DNA of 64,000 nucleotides, from the NCBI GenBank assembly GCA_005877695.1, contig VBOA01000010.1:74983-138982 (forward strand). Direction: 5' to 3'. Made by a program: the position numbers and the translations under genes. Source of the stretch: Gammaproteobacteria bacterium. GTDB taxonomy: Bacteria > Pseudomonadota > Gammaproteobacteria > Diplorickettsiales > Diplorickettsiaceae. The notes under the pieces are model-generated. The model did not search any database. It was not told the origin of the DNA and saw nothing but the letters and a program-made list of their open reading frames with translations. Positions 19,112 through 28,777 of the stretch are shown here, piece by piece. Each line of letters begins with the position of its first letter. Positions within the stretch are counted from its first letter, which is position 1.

Positions 19112-20203
19112 ATGCGCAAAATACCGCCAGGAAGGCTTTTAATTATTTGCACTCGCCGTCTTGGTGATGTGCTATTGGTTACTCCCTTAATTCGTACCTT
19201 TAAGCAACATTGGCCACAAGCTGAAATTGATCTTTTGGTTTTTAAAGGTACTGAGTCGATACTGAATTCAAATCCCGATATAGAAAATATTATTAGTATC
19301 GAAGAACGGCCTGATTTCTTCCAACATTGTCAATTAATCAAAAAAATTTTTCGTGCTTATGATTTATCTGTTTCCACGTTGACAGGTGATAGATCCACAC
19401 TTTATGCCTATTTTGCCGCTAACTATCGCATAGGTATGGTAGGTGATGACAAAAGTCGCTGGTGGAAACGTTGTTTACTCTCTAAAGTAGTAGAATTTGA
19501 TAGTATTTCTACGCATACGGTATTAATGAATTTACGCCTAGCTGAAATCTTACAGTTAGATCCTTATTCAGAAATTGTTATTGCTTGGCAGGAAAAAGAT
19601 GCTCATCAAGTAAAGCAGCTCGTTGATATGGATAAAAAATTGGCTATTTTACATCTCCGTCCTAAATTTTCTTATAAAGAATGGACTAAAGAAGCTTGGG
19701 TAAATTTAGCCAATTGGTTATTACGAGTAGGTTATACGGTCGTGTTAACCGGAGACAAAACTGAACCAGAAAGAACGCTAGCTGTGGAATTGTTGGATAT
19801 ACTTCCAGAAGGGATAATTAATCTAGTAGGTTATTTAAGTTTAAATCAACTTGGCTATTTATTGAGTAAATCTAAAATTTATATTGGTCCCGATACGGTA
19901 GTGACACATATGGCGGCTGCGTTAGGTACACCTACTTTGGCGCTATTTGGTCCAAGTAATCCAGTAAAATGGGGGCCTTGGCCTAAAGCATGGGCTTTAA
20001 CTAATCCATTTGTTCGAGTAGGGTCTCAGCATAGGAATAATGTTTATTTAATGCAAGGCTCGGGAGACTGTGTTCCTTGTTTTAAAGAAGGTTGCAATCG
20101 GCATATTAAAAGTCGTAGTCGTTGTTTAGAAGACTTAACCGCCGAGCAAGTGATTAAAAAGGTCAGAGTGTTAATTGATTATCCAGAACATTTCACAACT
20201 TAA
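19112..20203 (+). CDS. Lipopolysaccharide heptosyltransferase family protein (GT9)
   Basis: This 363-residue GT9 enzyme should transfer a heptose from ADP-heptose to the inner LPS core on the cytoplasmic face. The N-terminal Rossmann domain starts with LLIICTRRLGDVLLVTPLI, and the donor-binding C-terminal domain has YIGPDTVVTHMAAALGTPT near residue 270 followed by ALFGPSNPVKWGPWP. The Cys-rich segment CVPCFKEGCNRH with SRSRC near the end resembles WaaQ-like heptosyltransferases. An AAAGGG ribosome binding site precedes the ATG. It begins a plus-strand group of LPS core genes. WaaC, WaaF and WaaQ cannot be separated with certainty. Confidence 0.88.
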   Translation: MRKIPPGRLLIICTRRLGDVLLVTPLIRTFKQHWPQAEIDLLVFKGTESILNSNPDIENIISIEERPDFFQHCQLIKKIFRAYDLSVSTLTGDRSTLYAYFAANYRIGMVGDDKSRWWKRCLLSKVVEFDSISTHTVLMNLRLAEILQLDPYSEIVIAWQEKDAHQVKQLVDMDKKLAILHLRPKFSYKEWTKEAWVNLANWLLRVGYTVVLTGDKTEPERTLAVELLDILPEGIINLVGYLSLNQLGYLLSKSKIYIGPDTVVTHMAAALGTPTLALFGPSNPVKWGPWPKAWALTNPFVRVGSQHRNNVYLMQGSGDCVPCFKEGCNRHIKSRSRCLEDLTAEQVIKKVRVLIDYPEHFTT

Positions 20204-20283
20204 ATTTTTTTACCTTAGTTAATACTTTCAATTTAATAAGTATATGGTATATCCTGCTAGCTTTTTAGGTTTTAAAAAGTTGT

Positions 20284-21039
20284 ATGTCGGGTTTAAGTGT
20301 GATTGTGATAGTAAAAGATGCAGCAAAGAATATCCAGCGCTGTTTGGAATCGGTAAAATGGGCTGATGAAATTATTATTTTAGATTCAGGAAGCCAAGAT
20401 AATACCATGGAAATTTGTCAACAATATACTCAGAATATTTTTTCAACCGATTGGCCAGGATTCGGTATCCAAAAGAATCGTGCTTTAGATAAAGCACAAT
20501 GTAAATGGGTATTATCTATTGATGCAGATGAAACCTTAAGCACCGATTTAATTGAAGAAATAAAACAAATTATCTGCAAAGCTGAGGATCAACATGATGC
20601 TTATGCGATAAAAAGAGTCTCCTTTTTCTGTGGGAGAAAAATTCGTTATGGTGATTGGAGTAGAGATAAAGTTGTCAGATTATTCTGTCGATTACCGTCT
20701 ATTCAATTTACACCCGTAATAATTCATGAGAAATTAAAGGGTTATTTAAATCCTGGTCATTTAAAAGGAGTCATTTTTCATGATACGATGCAAACTATTA
20801 GCCAAGTTTTAGTGAAAATAGAACATTATTCTAGTTTTACTGCAGAAAAATCTTATCAGCAACACAAAAAATCGTCGATATTAAAAGCTATTTTGCATGC
20901 AAAATGGTGCTTTATTCGCGGTTATTTGTTACGTTTAGGTTTTTTGGATGGCCGTGAAGGTTTTATACTCGCAGTTTCCAATGCTTTGGGTGTTTTTTAT
21001 CGTTATGTAAAATTAATCTATCTTTATGAATTAGGATAA
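20284..21039 (+). CDS. waaE: LPS core glycosyltransferase, WaaE/KdtX-like (GT2)
   Basis: The 251-residue GT2 enzyme resembles WaaE/KdtX, which adds a beta-1,4-glucose to the first heptose of the LPS core. The N-terminal nucleotide-binding block is LSVIVIVKDAAKNIQRCLES, followed by DEIIILDSGSQDNT and the metal-binding motif SIDADE near residue 80. The family-specific GFGIQKNRALDKA is present. The protein is soluble but ends in a hydrophobic helix likely to touch the membrane. It lies between the GT9 heptosyltransferase and the WaaL-like ligase, four bases before the latter, consistent with a core-assembly operon. Confidence 0.85.
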   Translation: MSGLSVIVIVKDAAKNIQRCLESVKWADEIIILDSGSQDNTMEICQQYTQNIFSTDWPGFGIQKNRALDKAQCKWVLSIDADETLSTDLIEEIKQIICKAEDQHDAYAIKRVSFFCGRKIRYGDWSRDKVVRLFCRLPSIQFTPVIIHEKLKGYLNPGHLKGVIFHDTMQTISQVLVKIEHYSSFTAEKSYQQHKKSSILKAILHAKWCFIRGYLLRLGFLDGREGFILAVSNALGVFYRYVKLIYLYELG

Positions 21040-21042
21040 ATT

Positions 21043-22278
21043 ATGTCTGATGACTTGTTAAGCCGTTCTCGTCGTCCGCTCAGAGATTATTTTCAAAGAC
21101 TTAGTCAAATTTTTGCGGTGCTAACTGCATTTGCCTTACCGTTATCTACAGCCGCATTGATGATTTTTTTTACAGCGACAGTACTTTGTTGCTTATTAGC
21201 AGGGAATTGGTATGGAAAATATCTAATGTTACGCTATAACCCTATGGCATTGATGTTTATTTTATTTTTTGCATTATTTCTAATAGGGCTAAGTTATACG
21301 ACAGTGCAATGGCCGATAGCTTTACATACAATAACTAAATACAGTAAATTTTTATTAGGGTTTTTCTTGTTTAGCACATTTCGACATGAAAAAACCGCCC
21401 ATTTTGCTTTTTTTGCTTTTTTATTAGCGGCTAGCTTAACGCTGTTCTTCTCGTTGCTCAAATATTTTGAACATTGGAATTTCCTTCCTCGTTTTGCTTC
21501 AGATTCGGGTGTTTTTAAAGATCATATTTTTACCGGGTTTTTATTTGCTTTTAGCAGTTATTGTTTTGCTGTATTTGCTTTTTCAATAAAAAATGCCTGG
21601 CGATGGCTGTTTGTCGTTTTGTTTTTGCTTGCTGCTTACAATGTACTATTTATCAATCTAGGCCGCTCTGGTTATGTCGTGTTGTTTAGTTTATTGTTGT
21701 TATTGGCGAATCAACTATTTGGTTGGAAAGGTTTATTAGCTGGACTATTAATTTCCATTTTTTTATGTGGCGGCTTATTATTTTTACCAGATAATTTCAA
21801 AGAACGTTTTAATTTAGCTCATAGCGAAATTACTCAATACAAACAAGGAAGCTTTGCTACTTCGGTGGGTTTGCGTTTAGAATTTTATCATAATAGTTTT
21901 AAACTGTTAAAAAAACATCCATGGATAGGAACAGGTACTGGGAGCTTTGCGCAGGATTATTTAAGTGTTTCAACGGGTAAACAATTTGCCACACAAAATC
22001 CCCATAATGAATATCTTAATATCGCTGTTCAATTTGGCTTATTGGGTGTATTGGTTTTACTCGCCATGTTTATTGTTCATGCCTGGACAAGCTTTCGCTT
22101 GCAAGGTTTACATCAATATTTTGCGCAAGCGGTTTTGATGTCTATTGTGGTAGGTTCATTGTTTAATTCATGGCTTATGGATCTCACTCAGGGTTGTTTT
22201 TATGTTATTTTTACCGCTTTATTTTTTGCTGCATTACCTTATAAGTCGGATAAAATTAGTCTGAAGTCAGCTAATTAA
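21043..22278 (+). CDS. waaL: O-antigen ligase family membrane protein (WaaL-like, Wzy_C)
   Basis: This 411-residue protein has about ten to twelve membrane helices and the Wzy_C domain of O-antigen ligases and polymerases. The large periplasmic loop holds GRSGYVVLFS, GTGTGSFAQDYL near residue 303 and the conserved His in NPHNEYLN near 325. WaaL transfers O-polysaccharide from undecaprenyl pyrophosphate to lipid A-core. Because an ABC exporter (Wzm/Wzt) is encoded downstream and no Wzx is seen, the ligase role is more likely than Wzy polymerase. The 3' end overlaps the convergent GT2 gene by eight bases. Confidence 0.85.
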   Translation: MSDDLLSRSRRPLRDYFQRLSQIFAVLTAFALPLSTAALMIFFTATVLCCLLAGNWYGKYLMLRYNPMALMFILFFALFLIGLSYTTVQWPIALHTITKYSKFLLGFFLFSTFRHEKTAHFAFFAFLLAASLTLFFSLLKYFEHWNFLPRFASDSGVFKDHIFTGFLFAFSSYCFAVFAFSIKNAWRWLFVVLFLLAAYNVLFINLGRSGYVVLFSLLLLLANQLFGWKGLLAGLLISIFLCGGLLFLPDNFKERFNLAHSEITQYKQGSFATSVGLRLEFYHNSFKLLKKHPWIGTGTGSFAQDYLSVSTGKQFATQNPHNEYLNIAVQFGLLGVLVLLAMFIVHAWTSFRLQGLHQYFAQAVLMSIVVGSLFNSWLMDLTQGCFYVIFTALFFAALPYKSDKISLKSAN

Positions 22279-23095
22279 CATTATTTATACCAATTTTTGC
22301 GCGAATTCTTTGATCTTTAGTTATTTCTTTTAGTAAATTAAGATTTATTTGTTCTTTTTTACGATCATTTTGTTGATGCCATAAATGAATAACGGGTATG
22401 GCAAATTTTCCTGATTTCCGTTTAACCCCCGCACGGATCAAACGGATGACTAAGTCTGAGTCTTCATACCCCCATCCTATAAAACTTTCGTCAAAACCAT
22501 TGACGGTCAAAAAATCTTTTTTCCATAGGCCTAAGTTACAACTTTTTGCTCCCTGCCAACGCCTAAAAGTTAATTTGCGCAATTTATTTAACGGAATACG
22601 TAATAAGGGAAAAAGTCGATTGGTTTGATGATGAAAATAATGTAATAGCCATTGCTGTGTTGAGTCTTTATAAATAGGTAAAAATTCCTTCAAGATTTTT
22701 TGCGTAAATTTTTTGTTGAGTAATACTCGATGGCCAGAAACAAACCAATGTGGCTCAGCTAATAAGCGATGTTGTTCAATAAAATCTGGGAAGGGAATAC
22801 AATCACCATCCAAAAAAATAAGATAGTTGTTATTGGCATATAGAACCGCTTTATTGCGGATTTTCGCTGCTTGAAAACCTTCATCTTTCTGCCAAACATG
22901 TTTGAATGGGTAATTAAGTTGCTTGGATAATTGTTCAATTAATAATCGAGTTTCAATTCCTGAACCATCATCAGCTATGATGACTTCATTTGGTAAGAGT
23001 GTTTGCTGTGTTAAAGCGAGCAAAATGAGTCGTAAGGCATCGGGTCGATTGTAGGTAGTTATAATGACAGAAATATTGGGTGATTTTAATGACAT
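22271..23095 (-). CDS. Glycosyltransferase family 2 with GT7-like C-terminal domain
   Basis: The 274-residue soluble enzyme has the GT2 N-terminus ISVIITTYNRPDALRLIL, VIIADDGSG and the metal-binding YLIFLDGDCIPF near residue 90. The C-terminal half has the galactosyltransferase-like block FDESFIGWGYEDSDLVIRL and a late His (HLWHQQ), as in GT7-type and chondroitin-synthase-like enzymes. It probably adds a hexose to LPS core or another envelope glycan; the sugar is unknown. The ATG at 23107 lacks a ribosome binding site, so MSLKSPN at 23095 with AGGC upstream is preferred. It is convergent with waaL and divergent from yhdP. Confidence 0.85.
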   Translation of the reverse strand: MSLKSPNISVIITTYNRPDALRLILLALTQQTLLPNEVIIADDGSGIETRLLIEQLSKQLNYPFKHVWQKDEGFQAAKIRNKAVLYANNNYLIFLDGDCIPFPDFIEQHRLLAEPHWFVSGHRVLLNKKFTQKILKEFLPIYKDSTQQWLLHYFHHQTNRLFPLLRIPLNKLRKLTFRRWQGAKSCNLGLWKKDFLTVNGFDESFIGWGYEDSDLVIRLIRAGVKRKSGKFAIPVIHLWHQQNDRKKEQINLNLLKEITKDQRIRAKIGINNVN

Positions 23096-23316
23096 GGTGC
23101 CTGACATCAGTTAATTTTCATTATGTGTTAAAAAAACAAAATTTTTAAATATTTTAAAGTATAATAAGCCTATAATTATCGCATTTCAGGATGCGATTAG
23201 ACATGTTGTTAAGCTTCATCTAAAGTACAGCTGTTTTAATTGCTTTACAATATAAAAAAGTTGATATTTTTATAGCCGCAACGCTTGGTATATTCATTTT
23301 TCTTGGCTTTCATCGA

Positions 23317-26300
23317 ATGAAACAATTCCTGTATTCACTATTGCGCTTACTTATCGTATTTTTAACAAGTAGTATCGTTTTTTTTGCTTTAGTCGTTATT
23401 ACGGGACGAATTTTAACGCCTTATTTAAACAAACAAGTACAAGGGATCTCTAATTTAGCGACTAAAGTATTACACAAGCCGGTACAAATTCAGCAGTTTT
23501 CAGTGGTATGGCAGGGTTTAACGCCGATTTTTCATGGATCTGATGTCGTTATTTGGGATGATACGCGAAGCTTTCCCTTATTAAGTGTTAAACAGCTCAA
23601 TATAGGTATTGATATTTTTAATAGTTTGCTTAATGGAGGAATTAAATTTGGTGCAATCAGTGTGAACGGAATTGAATTAGTTGCGCATCAAACGACTGAT
23701 AATAAATTAGTTTTTTCTGGAATTAGTACATTATTTAAGCAAAACTCTGATCTTAACTCAAATGCAATCGATGAATTAATAGCTTGGGTTTTAGCTGAAC
23801 CACAATTAAGTTTAAAGAATGTAGGTTTAAAATTTTATCCAAAGTCGGGTCCAGCGTGGCCGCGTATGCAATTAAATCTATTATTAAAAAATAGTGGTGA
23901 TCGACATCAATTAAGTGGTCGATTAGGTTTTTTGCAAGAAAAATTTTCTGAATTGGATTTTAAAGTCGATCTGAGCGGAACTTCTTTGTCGTCCTCTCAA
24001 ACCCATCTAAGTGGACCTGTTTATTTGCAGGGCCAAAATATTTTCCTTGATCGATGGTTCAATCAATGGAAACCCATATTACAACTGCAAAATGCAAGTG
24101 CAAATTTTAAATTATGGGCTAATTGGGAATTTGATCATTTTACAAAAATTCAAGCATTGATCACCAACTTGCAGTCACCATCAATAAAAATTAATAAACA
24201 ACCCAGTATTGCTTTTTCACCTTTCTCTATGCGTCTTCTTTGGCAAAGGATTCATTCCGAGAATTGGAATTTAGATGCGGTTGTACATGGTTTCAGTATG
24301 CAAGCTTGGCAAAAAATTCCTGGCATCCATGGATTAGACGCCTATCTGCATTTGACGCCGAATATGGGAAATCTCATTGCACATGCACAAAATTGTAGTT
24401 TAGATTTTAATAAGCTATTTAAAATGCCGGTTCATTTGGATAGTCTAACGAGCCAATTGAATTGGCAGAAAAAAGATGAAAAATGGATAATTCAAGTTCC
24501 ACAATTTGAAGCGGCCAATCAGGATATTGCCATTAATTCAAAGTTTTCCTTATTAGTTCCAAAACAAACAATTCAATCACAGATTAGTTTATTAGCGCAT
24601 GTGAAAATACATAATTCATCACATATTAGCTATTATTTACCACAAACGGTATTAGGCCCAGCACTTTTACATTGGTTGAACACGGCTATTAATAAAGGGT
24701 CAGGATTAGGAACTTTAGTATTACAGGGCCCATTGAATCAGTTTCCTTTTGATCAACATAATGGAACATTTTTAATTGATACTCAAATAACAGACGCTAC
24801 TTTAAATTACGAACCGGCTTGGCCTAGTTTACATAAAATAAATGGCGAACTTATTTTTTCTGGCCGACAAATGCAAATCTTAATCGCTACTGCAGAATTG
24901 TTGGGTACTCATTTAGGGAATATAAAAGCCAATATCCCGATTATTAAAAAAAATATGCAGGCGATATTACATATTATGAGCGATGAGATTAATACGCGTT
25001 TAGAAAAAGGCCAACGTTTTTTAAACGCAACACCTTTATCTCGGGGAACATTGAGTCAATTAAAAAATTTAATACTGATTGGCCCTTTGCAACTTAGCAT
25101 GCAATTAACGATTCCGCTAGAAACAGGAAAACAAAAACTCAAATTATTAGGTCTTGCTCATATAGAAAATGCTAAATTAAAAATTCCTGCACATGATATT
25201 CAATTAGATCAGTTAGCGGGGCCTTTTAGTTTTACTGAGAACGGCGTATCAGCGAAAAAATTGACAGGAATATTATGGAAAAAGCCAATTGAATTGGCTA
25301 TTCAATCGGCACCCAATCTGCAAATAACCATTAATTATGATGATATTTTGACTCATTTAAAACTTGAGGCCAATGGTTGGCGCTTCAGTATTGATAATCA
25401 AACCGCGAAAGGAACGGTTTTGATTCCTAAGAGTAATTTACAACCGATTCTAGCGAATTTTGACACTATCAATTTAGAATCATTGATTGAAGCTAACCAA
25501 GCCAACAACAACTCATGGAACTTAAAGCAATTACCCAAAATTAATTTAAACGCTAGAGAAGTGCGTTATAAGAATATTAATTTCGGAGCAGTTCAATTAA
25601 AATTAAACCCAATATTAGGGGGGGTGCTCGTAAGAGAATTGAATGCAGGCGATGCAAATTATCATTTGATAGCTAACGGTGCTTGGCATACTGAAGACGG
25701 TAGTTCCACTCAATTGATCGGCCAATTAGACAGTGTGAATTTAAGCAGCTTTTTAAAAAATTGGGGTTTGCCAGGGAGTATCATCGCAGAACAGGCGCAT
25801 CTGCGCTTTAATTTGAATTGGCCGGGTGCTCCCTATCAGGTGAGTTTTACTAAACTTAGAGGTCATTTTTCTTTTACTGCAACTAACGGCCAGATAGTTG
25901 ATATTGGTTCTAGTAACGAAGCTAAATTAAATTTTGGTCGATTGCTTACTTTTTTAAGTATACAAAGTTTAACCAAACGCTTGCAGCTAGATTTTAGTGA
26001 TTTAAAAACCAAAGGATTTGATTTTACAAACTTCCAAGGTGATTTTATTTTAAGAAATGGTAATGCTATCACCCGCGATGTGACGATCGAAGGTCCGGTT
26101 GCTTCGATAACTATTGCAGGTCGAATTGGTATGTTGAATAAGGATTATGATTTAGTTATTAAAGTAGTACCTCATTTTACTTCCAGCTTACCGGTAATCG
26201 TTGGATTGGCGGGTGGCCCGGTTGCAGGTGTTGTCGCTTGGTTAGCTAATGCAGTATTAGGTTCTACGGTGCAAAAAATTGCAGAGTCTTCCTATCATAT

Positions 26301-26346
26301 TACCGGATCTTGGAGTAAACCAGATGTTGTTAAAACGTCTGCTTAA
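23317..26346 (+). CDS. yhdP: YhdP family AsmA-like envelope protein
   Basis: This 1009-residue protein has one N-terminal membrane anchor (about residues 8-30, LLRLLIVFLTSSIVFFALVV) and then a long periplasmic part rich in beta repeats. It matches the DUF3971/AsmA_2 layout of YhdP, one of the bridge-like proteins that with TamB and YdbH carry phospholipid from the inner to the outer membrane. The C-terminus has the family block TNFQGDFILRNGNAITRDV and GRIGMLNKDYDLVIKVVP and ends with a hydrophobic Gly/Ala helix. It is shorter than E. coli YhdP (about 1266). The usual neighbour tldD lies 970 bases downstream. Confidence 0.9.
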   Translation: MKQFLYSLLRLLIVFLTSSIVFFALVVITGRILTPYLNKQVQGISNLATKVLHKPVQIQQFSVVWQGLTPIFHGSDVVIWDDTRSFPLLSVKQLNIGIDIFNSLLNGGIKFGAISVNGIELVAHQTTDNKLVFSGISTLFKQNSDLNSNAIDELIAWVLAEPQLSLKNVGLKFYPKSGPAWPRMQLNLLLKNSGDRHQLSGRLGFLQEKFSELDFKVDLSGTSLSSSQTHLSGPVYLQGQNIFLDRWFNQWKPILQLQNASANFKLWANWEFDHFTKIQALITNLQSPSIKINKQPSIAFSPFSMRLLWQRIHSENWNLDAVVHGFSMQAWQKIPGIHGLDAYLHLTPNMGNLIAHAQNCSLDFNKLFKMPVHLDSLTSQLNWQKKDEKWIIQVPQFEAANQDIAINSKFSLLVPKQTIQSQISLLAHVKIHNSSHISYYLPQTVLGPALLHWLNTAINKGSGLGTLVLQGPLNQFPFDQHNGTFLIDTQITDATLNYEPAWPSLHKINGELIFSGRQMQILIATAELLGTHLGNIKANIPIIKKNMQAILHIMSDEINTRLEKGQRFLNATPLSRGTLSQLKNLILIGPLQLSMQLTIPLETGKQKLKLLGLAHIENAKLKIPAHDIQLDQLAGPFSFTENGVSAKKLTGILWKKPIELAIQSAPNLQITINYDDILTHLKLEANGWRFSIDNQTAKGTVLIPKSNLQPILANFDTINLESLIEANQANNNSWNLKQLPKINLNAREVRYKNINFGAVQLKLNPILGGVLVRELNAGDANYHLIANGAWHTEDGSSTQLIGQLDSVNLSSFLKNWGLPGSIIAEQAHLRFNLNWPGAPYQVSFTKLRGHFSFTATNGQIVDIGSSNEAKLNFGRLLTFLSIQSLTKRLQLDFSDLKTKGFDFTNFQGDFILRNGNAITRDVTIEGPVASITIAGRIGMLNKDYDLVIKVVPHFTSSLPVIVGLAGGPVAGVVAWLANAVLGSTVQKIAESSYHITGSWSKPDVVKTSA

Positions 26347-26448
26347 AAACCTTAACTAAATTGTAAAAGATGGTTTACCTGGTAAATTTATTAAGTTAAA
26401 TTAACGCTTTTTTCTTAATCGCCTAATTTTAATAGAACAAGAAGGTTA

Positions 26449-27249
26449 ATGATGTTTGAGCTTTCAACTGTAGAATTTACTAAAAAATATTATAATACAG
26501 ATCGGAAAAGCCAATCGAATAAGTATTATTGCTTAGATTGCCATTCCGGGGAAGGACAAATTAATCAATTATTGAATGAATTGGAGAAATGTTTTATTTC
26601 AAATAAAACTCCTAAGAAACAAAAGAAAAAGGAATTTGATTTCTATCTGGAGTTTTTTTTTAAAAGATGTATTAACATCAATCGCAACTTTTCTGACGCA
26701 GTAGAATTTCTATCAATTTGGGTAAAAATATCTCCGGATACTCTTTTAAGTGCATTAAAAATTGGCGATCTAGACCAATATTTTAATAGAACTGAGTTTG
26801 GTCATGATGGGGATAAATGGTGTTTTCCAAAATTGCTGCAAATATTTGTAATTTTAGTAGAAGATAAGCAAGCACAGGTTAAAGAAATATTAGATTGTCT
26901 ATTTGAAATTTTTAATTTTTTTAGTATTCCTAACACATTCGTCTGTGAAATTATTGGGTATGATCAATTAGAGAGGTGCATTAAAGAAGTTCCTAAGGTT
27001 TTTAAAGACGATTTATTATTGAAAATTAATGAGTTTATTCAAATCAACAATACAATTTACCTTGGTCCGCGTAGCCATCAATATTTAAATGCCAAATTAC
27101 AAACCATCGATCCCATTTTATGGGTAAAAAAAGCTGATTCATTAAAGTTAGCTTTTGATTTAAAAACAGCCCTTTTTATTTTCCCTAGTCATAAGCAATT
27201 TGATCCGAAATACGTAACTCATCAACCTATCAATTTTGGGAAGAGATAA
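26449..27249 (+). CDS. Unknown 266-residue protein
   Basis: Not recognised. The protein is soluble, rich in Phe, Lys and Asp, with no signal peptide or membrane helices. An N-terminal segment has YYCLDCHSGEG, a short Cys-x-x-Cys-His motif that might bind metal or be coincidental. The rest (residues 35-230) looks like a series of amphipathic helices, for example EVLSLSIWVK-type stretches around AVEFLSIWVKISPDTLLSALK. A GAAGG ribosome binding site precedes the double ATG at 26449/26452. It is inserted between yhdP and tldD, which are commonly adjacent in other gammaproteobacteria, so it is probably a lineage-specific gain. Confidence 0.68.
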   Translation: MMFELSTVEFTKKYYNTDRKSQSNKYYCLDCHSGEGQINQLLNELEKCFISNKTPKKQKKKEFDFYLEFFFKRCININRNFSDAVEFLSIWVKISPDTLLSALKIGDLDQYFNRTEFGHDGDKWCFPKLLQIFVILVEDKQAQVKEILDCLFEIFNFFSIPNTFVCEIIGYDQLERCIKEVPKVFKDDLLLKINEFIQINNTIYLGPRSHQYLNAKLQTIDPILWVKKADSLKLAFDLKTALFIFPSHKQFDPKYVTHQPINFGKR

Positions 27250-27315
27250 TTTTATTAAACTTGAGTTGAAATCACTAAAATTGCATCCAGGCTTCAGCTA
27301 AGTTAGGATGGCGGC

Positions 27316-28764
27316 ATGATGAAAAATAGTCTTACTTTAGCCCGTGAAGTCCTATTAGATCCTGCTGGATTGACTGAGAGTCAGCTACAAATGATTTTAG
27401 GTCGTTTGTTAGCACCTAAAGTGGATATGGCGGATCTTTATTTTCAAGCTACCCAATTAGAAAGCTGGGTATTAGAAGATAGCATCGTTAAAAACGGAAG
27501 TTTTAATATTGAGCGTGGTGTGGGTGTACGTGCCATCAGCGGCGAAAAAACCGGTTTTGCTTATTCAGATGATATTTTATTACCTGCTTTAGAATCAGCC
27601 GCGAATATGGCGGGAAGTATTGTTCGAACGGGGCAGCATGGCCAAATCCAAGCCTGGCAAAAAAAATCACTTATAAAGCCGTTGTATTCCTCAATTAATC
27701 CTATTTCTTCCTGGACTGAACAACAAAAATTAAGCTTACTTCGTCAAATTGACGAAGTAGCGCGCGCGTGTGATCCACGTATTAAGCATGTGAATGTCAG
27801 TTTAGTCGGTACACAAGAAATGATCTTAGTGATTAATAGTGATGGCGGAATGGCAGCTGATATTCGTCCTTTAGTGCGTATAAATATTAGTGTTATTGCA
27901 GAAGACAAAGGATTGCGTGAGCAAGGTTTTGCAGGAGGGGGAGGAAGAACCGATTATAATTATTTTGTGAAAGATCACGTTGCTCTTGATTTGGCAAAAG
28001 AAGCCGTCCGTTCAGCTATTTTGAATTTAGATGCTGTGCAAGCTCCCGCAGGTACCATGCCAGTGGTGTTAGGGTCGGGTTGGCCAGGAGTTTTATTGCA
28101 TGAAGCGGTGGGTCATGGCCTAGAAGGGGATTTCAACCGTAAAGGAAGCTCGGCATTTTCAGGTCGAATCGGCGAACGTGTCGCAGCGGCAGGATGTACC
28201 GTCGTCGATGATGGAACGATTCCTTATCGTCGCGGTTCTCTCACGGTCGACGATGAGGGCACACCCACACAACGCACAGTTTTAATTGAAAAAGGTATTT
28301 TGAAAGCTTACATGATGGATAAATTAAATGCGCGTTTGATGGGAACACAGTCCACAGGAAATGGTCGGCGCGAATCGTTTGCGTATTTACCGATGCCGCG
28401 TATGACTAATACCTATATGTTACCGGGTTCTTATGTTCCAGAAGAAATTATTGCAAGCGTTAAAAAGGGACTTTATGCCGTTAATTTTTCCGGAGGTCAA
28501 GTGGATATTACTTCAGGGAAATTTGTATTTTCTGCTTGTGAAGCCTATTTAATTGAAAACGGTCAAGTGACGCGTCCTGTTAAAGGAGCCACTTTAATTG
28601 GCAATGGACCCGATGTGTTAACGCAAGTTTCTATGATCGGTAATGACCTTAAACTCGATAGCGGTATTGGTAGTTGTGGTAAAGAAGGTCAAAGTGTTCC
28701 TGTAGGGGTGGGACAACCTACTTTAAAAATAGATGCTTTAACAGTAGGTGGAACTGCTATTTAA
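27316..28764 (+). CDS. tldD: Metalloprotease TldD
   Basis: TldD pairs with TldE/PmbA to form a zinc protease that degrades unfolded peptides and matures some modified peptides (microcin B17) and the CcdA antitoxin. The 482-residue protein has the zinc motif [20 protein letters not shown] near residue 260 and the C-terminal barrel with [19 protein letters not shown]. The length matches E. coli (481). An AGGATGG ribosome binding site lies just upstream. No tldE/pmbA gene is in this window. msbA follows after 13 bases, so the two are cotranscribed. Confidence 0.96.
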   Translation: MMKNSLTLAREVLLDPAGLTESQLQMILGRLLAPKVDMADLYFQATQLESWVLEDSIVKNGSFNIERGVGVRAISGEKTGFAYSDDILLPALESAANMAGSIVRTGQHGQIQAWQKKSLIKPLYSSINPISSWTEQQKLSLLRQIDEVARACDPRIKHVNVSLVGTQEMILVINSDGGMAADIRPLVRINISVIAEDKGLREQGFAGGGGRTDYNYFVKDHVALDLAKEAVRSAILNLDAVQAPAGTMPVVLGSGWPGVLLHEAVGHGLEGDFNRKGSSAFSGRIGERVAAAGCTVVDDGTIPYRRGSLTVDDEGTPTQRTVLIEKGILKAYMMDKLNARLMGTQSTGNGRRESFAYLPMPRMTNTYMLPGSYVPEEIIASVKKGLYAVNFSGGQVDITSGKFVFSACEAYLIENGQVTRPVKGATLIGNGPDVLTQVSMIGNDLKLDSGIGSCGKEGQSVPVGVGQPTLKIDALTVGGTAI

Positions 28765-28777
28765 TTAAGAAAAAAAT

